Below are positions 12,082 to 22,981 of a stretch of 64,000 nt of DNA, one piece after another. The stretch spans positions 1,922,001 to 1,986,000 of the forward strand of contig JACAAK010000009.1 of the NCBI GenBank assembly GCA_025093985.1, in the 5' to 3' direction. Both the position numbers and the translations under genes were made by a program. How positions within the stretch are numbered: the first letter of the stretch is position 1; every line of letters begins with the position of its first letter. The notes under the pieces were generated by a model. It was not told where the DNA came from. It saw nothing but the letters and a program-made list of their open reading frames with translations, and did no database searches. This stretch comes from Calvatia gigantea (taxonomy: Eukaryota; Basidiomycota; Agaricomycetes; Agaricales; Lycoperdaceae).

Positions 12082-13665
12082 ATGGCTCCAGTCGCGACTA
12101 ACGGTAGTAACAAACTTGTCAACCCCTTTTACTCCCCGTCAACTGGGGATGACGAAGACAAAAATTACCCTTATCCGCAATTTAAAGTGAGTACATACAT
12201 TCATGGTGGACTCATTCCTGACTGAACACTCCAAAGCCATTCTTTCCCGACGTGACATGGGAGCCTTTGACCGAAATTGATGTTGAGGATCGCGGGCTCC
12301 ATGCTGATCCCAAGAAGAAGAGCCTATTCACATTGGCATCCAAAGTCAAACACCTTACACCCACCATTGGGACTGAGTTAGAAGGGATTGACCTCAGGCA
12401 ATTAACCTCCCAGCAGAAGGACGAACTGTAAGTTGGGTCCTGTTGAACGGCCCACATACTGAGCTAGTGAACAGGGCTCTGTTAGTCGCGGAGCGAGGAG
12501 TGGTTTGTCCGTCCTTTTGCCCTTCCGTTCTGAAATTCCCTTTCCGCATCTAATGCCATGTTTCAATAGTCTTCCGTGATCAGGAAATCGACATCCATCA
12601 ACAACTAGAGCTTGCCAGGCATTTTGGTCCCCTTCACAAGCACGCGACTACTCCAATTCCCAAAGATGGTTTGGAAGAAGTTCATGGTGTGTTCTGCGTG
12701 CGCCGTGATATTCTTTGATAGCACTGAAGATTTCAGTGGTATACAATGATGCTTCCCGTCGCCCAGATACCTCAGCTTTCTCGAAGCTTGAACTGTGGCA
12801 CGCAGATGTAAACTTCTTGTCCCATGCCATTTACGCAATGCTGAAGACAATCAGGTCACCTATGAAATTCAGCCCCCTTCTACGACTTCACTGAAACTCA
12901 TCACTGCACCAGAAGTTGGTGGCGACACACTTTGGAGTTCGGGGTGAGCAAGTTGCTTTAAGCCTTACAACGACCTTTGTCTTATCTCACGTCAAGCTAC
13001 GCTTTGTACTCCTCTTTGAGTCCTGGCCTCCAAAAGTACCTTGAGGGTTTGTCTGCCCTCCACAGTGCTATTGCTCAAGCAGAGGGTGCTCGGGCAGCTG
13101 GTCTCACTGTCCGTCGAACCGAAATTGAAACCATCCACCCCGTTGTTCGGGTTCACCCCGCAACTGGTTGGAAGAGTGTCTTTGTCAACCCTGGTATGTT
13201 GAACAAAGACATGAAGCCATCCAATATCATAACGGAAGGTTAGGTTTTACGAGGCGTATCATTGGCGTTCCGAAAGCCGAATCCGATGCTATTCTTTCCT
13301 TCCTGTTCCATCAGATCAGCGAAAATCCTGACCATCAAGTTCGCTTTAGGTGGGAAGCTAACTCAGTAGCATTCTGGGACAACAGAGTAGGAAATACTTT
13401 CTGTTATCGTACCGGGTGCTTACTGTTCCCCTTTTTGCAGGTCGTCATGCACTCAGCAACATTTGACTTCTGGCCTGCAACTCGGCATGCCCTCCGTGCC
13501 ACTCCTCACGGCGAGAAACCTCTTTCTGTCAAGGAGTACGAGGAGAAGACGGGTAAAGTGGCGAGTGATCGACAAGTCGAGATTTGGAAACAACAAGGAG
13601 TGAATGTTTCTCTGTTTCAGAATGGAGGCAACAGTACTCAGAAGAAACGCGGATACAACGATTAA
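12082..13665 (+). CDS. TauD/TfdA-family Fe(II)/2-oxoglutarate-dependent dioxygenase
   Basis: Predicted alpha-ketoglutarate-dependent dioxygenase of the TauD (taurine/sulfonate) class, which releases sulfite or hydroxylates an acidic substrate in the cytosol. Nine exons (12082-12186, 12237-12427, 12475-12506, 12570-12686, 12737-12807, 12855-12943, 12997-13193, 13244-13386, 13441-13665) give 389 aa with all phases consistent. Motifs: GVVFFRDQEIDI; the iron-binding HxD as His170-Ala-Asp172 in ELWHADVTYE; distal His319 in VMHSATFDF; and 2-oxoglutarate-binding Arg in ATRHALRATPHG. GGDTLWSS and VNPGFTRRI are also typical. Fungal homologues include sulfonate dioxygenases used for sulfur supply, but the substrate is not readable from sequence. 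The C-terminus has a low-complexity polar tail. Confidence 0.92.
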
Positions 13666-14795
13666 TAAATTCATGTATATTTACTCCAAAAGGGACTCTC
13701 CTTGACTTCCTGTAACTGCTGTGCAGATTAAGGTTTTTTTATAGTTTCTGCACTGAAGTGTTTGACTTGATCAGGGTCCGATGAGTGTAATCAGATTCAC
13801 AAATAGCATTGCACCTTTGTTGAGAGTTTAGGTTATTATGTTGGGACTGAATGCACTGCTTAATCGTGTTGCCGATCACGCCCAGATCGTTTCTGGTTGT
13901 TGATTAGCGCTGCTATTTTTAAGTTGATCGGACGACCTGCCTTGGGCGGTTTTAGATTGGGAACTTAGCGCCGCTTGATACATACTAAGTAGAAGTACCC
14001 TTCCGAAATCTGCACTACTTATCGCCATCCATGTGAAATGTTTCCGAATTTACGTTTACGGCATATTACAGTAGGTCCTACCTCGTAGCTCGTATATAGT
14101 ACGTAACCGTCCATAAGTCCACCCATATAAACCTTGCCAGTTCTGCTCGATTACTTACATTCATCGTATGTTCAGGTCAGGTTTGATAGCGAAACTACCT
14201 CAGTCCCAAGGTCCGCGAACGCCCAAGGGTGCAGTCACGGGAGGGTACATACACCCCGCCGCAAGAGGTTCCAACCCAATTTTGGCTCAGTCGATAACTA
14301 TCTGATAGGCGATCAGGTCCGTAGATAGACTACTAAGTTCATCAATCACGTAAGAAAACAGCCGAGAAAAAACATTAGCATGTGACGCCTGGCGGCCCTG
14401 GACTCAAATCGTCGATGATCGCACTCTTGCCGACTGTGACGAAAGGATCACTAAACCGATCATATTGGTGACGCAGAGAATCTTTGGATCTTGGGTGACA
14501 GGTCTGTCCGTCCATCTGAATGTCACACCGACAACAACGAAGATTAGGGAAGATAGACTGTGAACAGAGTGTGTGAAAAATGTATTAATATTGAAGAAAG
14601 ACTTCGAAAAATGGGAACGGTGGGAATGAAATATGTGGTCCAATGTACAGACGATGCAAAGGAGAAAGACCGAAAAATAGTAGATGCGGCCTAGGCAGTG
14701 GATGCCAGCGAGAAACGAATGATACACAAACGCTCGTGAAGTGAAGAACCAAAAGTTACAACAAACATAATTAGGCTGGAGGGTAAGAGTGGCAT
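13666..14795. other. Convergent intergenic region
   Basis: About 1.1 kb between the ends of the TauD-like gene (+) and the NsdD-like gene (-). It should contain both 3' UTRs. The open frame antisense at 14404-14946 overlaps the GATA-gene end and looks like a shadow. No repeat or RNA gene recognised. Confidence 0.5.
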
Positions 14796-16848
14796 TTAGC
14801 GGGAGGCTGCTTGAGGTGCCGAGGAGTGTTGAGAGGTGCGCATGAACGATTGGTGTTGGAGATGCTCTGGAGGGTAACCACGCCCATGGGCAGACGTAGG
14901 AGCGGATGCAGGTGGCAGCGACTGCGCTTGTACGGGTGTAGCCCATGGAGGGACGGGTAGTGCATTAGAAGTGGGTTGCACAGGAGGTGGCGGCCCTTGG
15001 GACACCTGGGGAGGAGGGATCGTCCGATTGGGTTCCGACGGCATTGGGGTTGGTTCCTGTGCCATTACGTTCATAAGTTGGAAGGATCCCTGGTGATGTT
15101 GTTGAGGATTGGGTTTTGTATCTGCGGGTGAAGAAGGTTCCACAACGTTTTTGTGCTTTGAACGCGCTTTGTCGGATGATTCGGCAGCCCTCGCTGAAGC
15201 GCGCAAGGTCTCGAGATCGATACGGGGTGTTTGGCCAGTTGGATCGGTTTTATCGCGCTTGCGCATCAATTTTGCATAATCTTGTAAAAATGTGAGAAAT
15301 ATGACGATGACATGGTCGGCTGAGCACGTACGAAGTCCACATGCGTTACACAAGGTACGCGCACCATCCGGTCCCCTGCGCCATTCAGGTGTTTCCCGGA
15401 TGTTGCAGGAATGACATTTACCAGGAGGTGTGGCCCGCTGTCCAGACCAATGAGCGGAAGATGATCGAGAATTAGCTTTAGCATCAAGGTTAAGCAAGAA
15501 TTATGGCTTACACTTCTCTTCCTGTATTTACTTTTAGCTTGGCCTGTGCTGCTGTTTGCGCCAGCGGTGCTAGTGGCACGCTTGCTTCGAATAATTTGCA
15601 TGTCCTGTTCAGCGGTTGTTTGGGACTTGTCATTCGACTGGGTATACTGCCGTAGGAATTTGGTCAGTCCAGAGACGGATTCGCTCTAAGTACGCGGCTT
15701 ACATCGACAGGCGGGTCACCATTGCTACCCCCCTCTTGCGCCATATCCTCCCACGGCCTTTTTGGTGCTCGATAGTCTTCAGGTGATCCATGCATAGAAT
15801 CGGCCATTTTGTTACGCTCACCCTCCGGAAGGTACTCCCGCCTGAAGTCTTCCAGAAGTCGAACAACCTGCAAAGCCTTTTGTGACATATCTTGCAACTC
15901 CGCAGATGTTGGTTGTATGTGTGGCATATTTTGTTGTGCGGTGGCTACGTAGAAATGTCAAGAATTGCGTTGAATAAAAAGGACGCGAACGAACCATAAT
16001 GATGAGCGAAAGTATACAATGCATTGCAGTGTTTGACGATCTGCTCCAGTCGATGTCAATACCGTCGATGATAGGCTAACAATGGGGATACCAAGCCTAC
16101 CTCATTCATCGGGTCATTATTCTCGGGAACGCGCTCGGGCTCGGGCACAACTGAGGCCGTCTGAGCAAAATGTGTATTACGGGAATCAACACTGGTCTGC
16201 ACCAGCGGGGTTGTCCTTGAAAAAGGCAACTGTTGTTGCGGTTGTTGGGCCGGGGGATGCTGCTGCTGGGTTTGCTGTTGAGGTTGTGCCGAGGGGTGCT
16301 GAGGATGTTGAGTTATCGGTGTTGGAGCCTGGAGGTGTTGCGCGGGGTGGTGGTGGGTCTGTGGTGGCTGCAGGGGCGGGTGTTGCTGGTGTTGATGTTG
16401 CTGTTGGGGATGTTGCTGACTTTGTTGCATCACCGACTGAGGTGTCGGGGGTGGCACCGCATTCGCCTGATGGTGACTGGGAACGGATGGAGGAGGGTGC
16501 GGGACATGATGTGGATTGACGGATGTTTGCAAAGTCTGCGGTTGCGCCTGTTGGGGATGTGGAGGGGCAGCCAGAGATTGATGGTGGGATTGCTGAGGAT
16601 GACTTTGCTGGCCCCAAGGGCTTTGAGGTTGGTGGGCGGAGGGATTGGGCGATGGATAAGGATTCCCATGGGGGGGATGATTTGAAATTTGCTGTTGGGG
16701 TGGATGTGATACTGGTGGAGGGGGATGAGAAGGTTGATGATTTGAGGTGTGGTGAGGTTGTTGGCTGGGGTGTGGAGGTTGAAGAAGAGATGACGGGTGC
16801 GCAGGGGGTTGGCTCGACGATTGCGGAGGTGCCTGCTGCTGCTGCTGC

Positions 16849-16903
<55 letters not shown>

Positions 16904-17815
16904 GCTGCGAAGGGTGAATATGGAGGACTTGCTGAGATGCAGCCGGATGGGGTGGTGCCTGATGTGGTAGTTGTTGGTGATGGGGTGGAGGAGGGACATG
17001 TGAAGGATGGACAGGTTGTCGCGTTTGCAAATAGTGTTGCTGATAACCACTGTATCCAGGATGATTAGAAACAGTAATATTATGGTTCAGCTGCTCCTGC
17101 GGTGATGTTGCAGTTGAATGAGGAGGAGGATGATTTTGATTAGGGATTTGATGGTAGGGGCTATTTGGTTGTGGCTGGTTCGACGGATACGAACCGTACG
17201 GTGGTGCGTACGCATTCTGGGTACGGACCTCTGTTTAATGCCGACATGGACTGTTGAAGACATATGTGACTTACGTGAGAGGGACGCCCATCACGAGTAG
17301 CACCCATGTTTGTCGACGACGGCCGCGGCCTTCTAGCTTGTAGGGGTGAATGAGGAGACCCATCTTCGCCACGCGTTGCCGGACCGATATGAACAGAACC
17401 GGGCATCTGTGCTACTTGCGCGGACAGAGGGATCCCAGGACGAGCATAGACCACATCATGTTTACCATATTCAGTGTTTGGTGCCATATCATGACCAGCG
17501 GAGAGGGGTGGACTATGCTGCTGAGGTTGGGGCTGTTGAGGCTGAGAGTGCTGGGGATGAGGTGGCATTGAACCCTGTACACCTTGCAGATGGGTTCGAG
17601 CGGTTCCATTGCATATGGCGAGGAACATGGTCTTGGGGATTCGAGGTGAAGTCACTGGAGGCGCCATTATGAGAAGGTGTAGAATCTTGGGGGTTGCCAG
17701 GAGAAGGTCGGTAAAAATTTAAATCCTTGAGAGACGGAAGGCGAAGGTCGCCGGTACTGGGGTAGCTGCTCAAGGAATACCTAGAGTGTTGGGCGGCATG
17801 TTGAGCTGAAGCCAT
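14796..17815 (-). CDS. nsdD: NsdD/SUB-1-type GATA zinc-finger transcription factor with 25-Gln tract
   Basis: Nuclear DNA-binding regulator; NsdD and SUB-1 orthologues control sexual development and fruiting. Proposed exons: 17815-17656, 17582-17275, 17228-16101, 16040-15995, 15944-15703, 15646-15514, 15475-15332, 15280-14796, giving 881 aa with exact phase. The N-terminal block LRLPSLKDLNFYRP is characteristic. The middle is Gln/Pro/His-rich, with 25 consecutive Gln (16833-16907, CAA/CAG mix). The single finger is C-x2-C-x18-C-x2-C at residues 693-718 (CHSCNIRETPEWRRGPDGAR then LCNACGL), continued across an intron to HYAKLMRKRDK, which matches NsdD better than WC-2 or AreA. The first intron (17583-17655) and the 38-bp intron at 15476-15513 are the least certain joins. 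The start could lie upstream; ATG 17815 precedes the conserved block. Confidence 0.88.
16833..16907. repeat. CAA/CAG trinucleotide microsatellite (polyglutamine)
   Basis: Seventy-five bases of uninterrupted GTT/GCT triplets on the plus strand encode 25 glutamines in the minus-strand GATA factor. Long pure GTT runs make length polymorphism between strains likely. Confidence 0.9.
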
Positions 17816-20371
17816 AACAGTGCCAACAAAGTGTTGGTGAATGCTGATATTGGGCCTGCGGTGGATCGGCAACACAGGAGATTGAGATCAGGAAGGTGAT
17901 TTCTGCTCAAATCTGGGTTGTGTTTGTGTGTATCTCCCGATGACGACGGATCTTGTAAGCCACGATATCTGGATTGGAAAACACATCAATACAAAGAAAA
18001 ACGTGCGACAACATAAGATCACAAACACGATTTCACCGGGCCTGACCGGGTGAGGGAAGCGTAAGGTTTCGCGCTCCTTCGTGGGCCTGAATGCTAGCAG
18101 ATGATTCAGTACGATGAACAAAAAATGCTGAGTTGTGCGGTGACTGGTATTGAGGATAAAGTGAGAGGGGAGGGGAGGGAAAGAGAGAAGGGTGATGAGG
18201 GCGAGAAGAAGAGGAGAACGCGTCTGACCAATTCGCCAACTGCACTGCCTGTCTGGGCAAGTACACCAGCTGGCTTTAGATCTCACCGTCGGAGTTTGAA
18301 TTGACCCTGCCAGCCGTTCCAAGCCAGATCCCCCATGCACTTCCCCTCTTCGTCATCAACACCTTGAGACTGGTCTTAGAGCAACACAAAATCCCGCGAT
18401 ATACCTGTTTTTCACCCGCCAATTCGTCGTCTGGACGAGGGTACACATCGGGTTGACCGTCCCGGAAATCGGGACTCGGCTTCGATTCAGATCGATTAGC
18501 TCCACCTTGTATTACGTACACCCCCCCCTGATTAGGTACCCGATTTACACTCCAACTCCGCATCCATTCCTCGAACCCATCCCTCCCTCCCGTTCTCTCA
18601 TCTCTCTGTGAAAATTTCACACACATCTGCATCACCTTCGTGGTCTGGTGTATTGTTAACCAAAGAGCTGAGTGGGAAGTTTGTGGTCGGTGTTATTGTG
18701 GGCAGATTCAGAGCCCCACGTGGTGGCCTTGCGTTACGTTCCTGATCAGATCATCACGCAGGGCTTAGCCAACCGACAACCTGCCTAAGATCATTCTCGA
18801 TTCATACTCCGAAGTTGTCCGATTTGTCATCTCTCGTACTTTGTGAATAAAGGCTTGTCTACACCTATATAGAGGTAATATCCCAAATGGCGCCCACAGC
18901 CAAAACCTCCAGTGGTCCTCACAAAATGCCATAGAACAACACAAGAGTCTTGTTCAAACTCGAGCCGGCCAGGATTAGATTTTCCAGAGTACATACTTAA
19001 GTATGGAACGCAGTTCCCATCATTTCACCCAAGATCAGATCAAGTAGAAGGGTCTCCCTTAATCCGCTCTCACTGCGCCTAAGGGGCCTTCACTTCCCAT
19101 CCCTAATCTGCACCATTAAGCATTGCCCCGAGGTTACTTTCCAATCATACAGTATTCATCATTTGCATTTATAACAGAACCCGGCACCCTAGTGTTTCAC
19201 TACATGAATAGGGAATGAAAGTCCACTCCGGTGTCGTTTCAAACGTGTGTTGTTGCTGCTGCTGCTGCTGAGCTTGGTAGAGCAATAGTCATTGGTCAAC
19301 TGTTCATCAGACGATCGCCAGGCCGCACAGTAGCCTTAAAGAAACGCAAAGGCGGTAAATATGATGCTAACCCAAGAAGCTTTTATGCCGTGGGTTCTCC
19401 GGATGGTTCAGAATGTCGATGACGTTGGTCCAACGGCGTGGTGGCGCCTTTGATTCGGCCATAATTTAAATAAGAAGAATGTGCGCCCTAATTTGTTCGC
19501 CTCTAAACAGACCACAAGGGAGAGGCGATATGCAGGCGCAAGGTCGCGCAGAGTCACCCCTCTTGGTCGTTGCTGATGCTGAGAGTGTCTAAAACAAAGG
19601 TTCGCCATCGGCTCCTGTTCCGATCTTGGATCTTGGCGAGTTCCAGCATTCACCGGAACCCCCCACTGTCTCTTGCCAAGGGTCGTGGTCTCGTTCTCCG
19701 TGGTCCCGAGGACTCTCACTCAAGGTCGTTACAAGAAGACAGGTGTAACATTTCAGCGGCACCGCCAGTGACCGTTATAATCACAAATATTCATTCTACG
19801 AGTTGGGATCATTTACACCTTACGAGGGATTTACCAAATTTGTACTGTAGCTTCGCACTCCGTCCAGCTATTTTTGCGCTCTGCGCGGCCTACTCTAGGT
19901 GTTGGTGTAACTGGTTTACATTCTTCCTGCTCCTGGAGTTAGCCTCGTGCCATGCAAATGGACGCATCATGCATCCTGGTGATTACGATCTGACCTGGGG
20001 CATATCTCAACAACATTCCTCAACCTCGGTTAGCAGATCTCTCGTCCGTCATTGATAATCGATCTTTTTATCCCACACATTCCCCAACGCACACTCCATA
20101 CTTACTAGCAGCAACGCTGCGCTGGAACGACACATCTACCTTCAGTACCCTCAATGTGTGCAGACAAACATCGTTGTTCGCAACTTCGCTCAGTGATCGG
20201 AAACCGCAACCCCGTGGGAAAGTGATCTAAATCGCGATTAAACTGACCTGATAAGTTTGGCAGCTGTGCAGATCACGATTACATAGACTGCGTTCCACCC
20301 CTGGGTGGTTCCCGACAGGGTATACACTAAGATACATTGCCAAGATCTCAGCTCATCAACCTGCATCCACC
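17816..20371. promoter_or_regulatory. Divergent upstream region of nsdD-like and MED22 genes
   Basis: A 2.5-kb gap with no convincing gene. The first ~800 bp (to about 18650) is C/T-rich on the minus strand and is probably the long 5' leader of the GATA gene, perhaps with a leader intron. Developmental regulators often have long leaders. Short frames here (for example 19231-19422 and 19570-20055) have no family features. A short CTG repeat occurs near 19253-19271. Confidence 0.45.
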
Positions 20372-20985
20372 ATGTCCGACGTGCCGCAAACAGACGTTTC
20401 CCGTCCGTCTGCGCTTCCCACTGCCAATCTCCAACGCACCGCGATAACACAATCAGCTGTCGACCAGAACTCGGCAGAGTACCTTGATGGAATCGAAGAA
20501 GAATGGAATAAGCGCGTGGATATGGAAGTTGAAACTTTGGTAGACGGGATGGTAGATCTTGTGACTTTAGCTTCGGTAGGCCCTTTGTTTGTTTTTTTTG
20601 CGTATTTGCCACAAGCCCTGACCTGGTAAAATCCAGATCGGAGACAAGGACAAGTTTCGTATTGCACAGGAATCTTTCCAAGCGTCATCGCGCGCAGAAT
20701 CCATGGTGAGCTTTCCCGTGACATCAGCGTCTCGGGTCTTGAGAGAAATTTCTCCAGATACGCGCGGCAAACTCTCTACTTTCAATCACACATTCTATGA
20801 AACTCTTGCTCCTTCTTTCAGATGAAGCCCAAATTGCCCACCGTCGAGATGTTGAACTCCAAAATGTCCAAAGGGAGCGCGACGAGATTAAGGAAGAAGT
20901 GGGAAATCTACTGACCAATTTATTACGCGAATCTCATTTCCAAACGACGGCGAGTCATCCGAGTTCAGCAGAACCGATGCTATAA
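20372..20985 (+). CDS. MED22: Mediator complex subunit 22
   Basis: Head-module subunit of Mediator (Srb6 in yeast), bridging activators and RNA polymerase II. Three exons (20372-20575, 20637-20705, 20758-20985) give 166 aa, typical for fungal MED22. The pattern matches the family: a helical block EYLDGIEEEWNKRVDMEVE, then FRIAQESFQASSRAES, IRAANSLLSITHSMKLLLLL, and a charged helix with HRRDVELQNVQRERDEIKEE. Introns are 61 and 52 bp. The gene ends 148 bp from the convergent gene on the other strand. Confidence 0.88.
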
Positions 20986-21133
20986 ATAAACAGACGTGAG
21001 GTCATTTATTCGTTGGATTCATAAATAACGGGATACGTGTCATTGATACATTCGTTACAGCCAAAATTTGGATGCCCAAACCTACTCGACCAAGGCACAA
21101 ACCCAAGAAGAAATGTTCCGAAAACCTTATCCC

Positions 21134-22981
21134 TCAATTTCGCCCAACGCCAGCCCGATAATGAACAGCCGCTTCATGGGTCCGACGCGCTCTGATTCTA
21201 TTCTCCTTCAACCGATCCAAACCATACTGGATGCTCTTCATCTGCACCTCCAACGGAATACTCTCCCCAACCAACCCTGGTGTTGCCACCCTCTCCCTCA
21301 ATTCTTCCATGTCCTCGCTCAAAGATTGCAACGTCTGCAGTGTTGCAATCACATGCATCCTTGCTTGGCGCCTATACTTCCCAATATCCGTCAAAGTGAC
21401 AAGATTCTCATTGAAGTTCTTCAGCTCCTTCTTATTCCCGCCCAGCGCTGTCCACAGTCGCGCGAGCAGTTCGTCACGATCAGCCTTGACAGACTTGTCT
21501 TCACGGGCAACGAGTTCGTGGATGCCGTTCAGCCGTTCTTCCAGCTCGTTTAGATTTTCAATGTTAACCTCAGCTTCGAGGACTAGGCGTGATATTTGGG
21601 CAGAGAGTGTATCCATGGCATCTTGGAAAGTGGACATGACAACTTTGCTTTTACGTGATTGCCTCCAGGGTATCAGGGTATCGAAGGAAAGAAGGGTGTC
21701 TTTGGAATTTGTCGCTTCGATTGTCCGGAGAGCGTGATCGTTAACTGCCATGATACTCGAATGATTTAAATTAGCAGCTCTTCAAAATGATAGATAGAAC
21801 GCTTACCTGTCCACCGATCCACCGACTTTTGAGTGTAATCTATGCAAACGCCTTGCCGTTTTCTTCGCATCTTGGACAAAGTCCGAGAGCATATCGGCAA
21901 GAGCGTCCTTGGACCGCATAGTACTGATTCGAACGACAGTGGCAAGGTCCGATGTTGCCATTTCGGCTTTCTTGACTTCCAGGGACAAAGCAGAACCTCC
22001 GCTTGACTCGTCCAGCAACTGTTCGAACGTCTTGGTCTGAGTCTCCATGAGCCTCGGATAGTTGACTCCTTGAGGAGGAAGTGGCATCGGACGGCACATG
22101 ACGGACGACGAAACTACGGGAAGCCAGCAGAGAGGCGCGAAGGCAGTCCGAAGTGTTTGGGATACTGCCGAAAGGATCATGGCCAACATCCAGAGGAAAA
22201 GGACAAGGCCAAGCGGCTTTCGGAGGAGCGCCAAAGCTGTTCGGACCACATCGAAAATGTACCAACTTCCGAATGAAACGCCCTTCACCGCACCATCGAC
22301 GAGCTCTTCAGCCGAAATTTTGGGCAAACTATTGCTGATCTTCGTTGGGGTGGTATGGGTATGTCCTTTAAGCCCATTTTCGTGTGAGCCCACAGGTTTG
22401 GGCGTTTCCCGGGATGGTGTCCTCTCCTTCATGAATTCGGGTGGCTCCTGATGCGATGGCCTGTCTTCGACGGACCGGAGAGCTGGCGTCCTCTCCCTGG
22501 GAAGGTGGGGTATCCCCTGGTATAGCACCTCCTTCCTCTTCTCCGGTAGAACGGGGATATCGTTGTTGGGCTTAACTTCACAGAGGGCTTCTTGTTGAAG
22601 CACCTCCTGAGGCGGTGTTTTCCCCCTCGCCTGCCTCGTTGGCGTATTCGGGTTAGGGTAGTTCACAGCCGCGAAAACTGGCGTCTGCTTGCGTGTTGGC
22701 GTCTGAATTCCCCCAACCCGTTTACGTCTACGAGCCTTCGTTCCCGGCGTGCGTCGGGTAGCTGGCGCAGTTAAGACATTGCTCTGCGCCGACTTGGCAC
22801 TGCTATCGCCTTCTTCTGCAGTATCGGATACGTCCACCCATGAATTATCATTCTCGGATGTATTGTCTTCTGTCTGACTCTGATGGTCGCTTGGGGGGGA
22901 ATCGAGTTTTGGCTGCTTATCGCCAGAAGACTTGCGAAGAGCCCGCGTTCTTGATCTTGTGCTGCGTGGAGTGGACGACAT
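21134..22981 (-). CDS. Conserved hypothetical protein, one membrane segment and C-terminal coiled coil
   Basis: Not recognised. Two exons (22981-21807 and 21755-21134; 51-bp intron) give 598 aa with exact phase. Residues 1-240 are polar, rich in Ser, Thr, Pro, Arg and Lys, with repeated TPxR/K-like motifs (RRTPGTKARRRKRV, ERTPSRETPKP), a look often seen in CDK-regulated proteins. A hydrophobic stretch around residues 248-290 (KPLGLVLFLWMLAMILSAV) is a likely transmembrane helix. The remaining ~300 residues are helical and rich in Glu, Leu and Arg, predicted coiled coil. This basic-disordered/TM/coiled-coil order is compatible with an inner nuclear membrane or SUN/KASH-like partner, but that is inference only. 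The start ATG 22981 is used because the upstream in-frame GTG is not a likely eukaryotic start. Confidence 0.75.

Noticed and set aside
14404..14946. 180-codon minus-strand frame past the GATA gene end
   Set aside because: Overlaps the last exon of the NsdD-like gene in another frame; hydrophobic, Cys/His-rich composition with no domain.
16523..17068. Plus-strand frame with a long valine run and minus-strand frame with an asparagine run over the same repeat
   Set aside because: Both are alternate-frame readings of the CAA/GTT microsatellite that encodes polyglutamine in the GATA factor.
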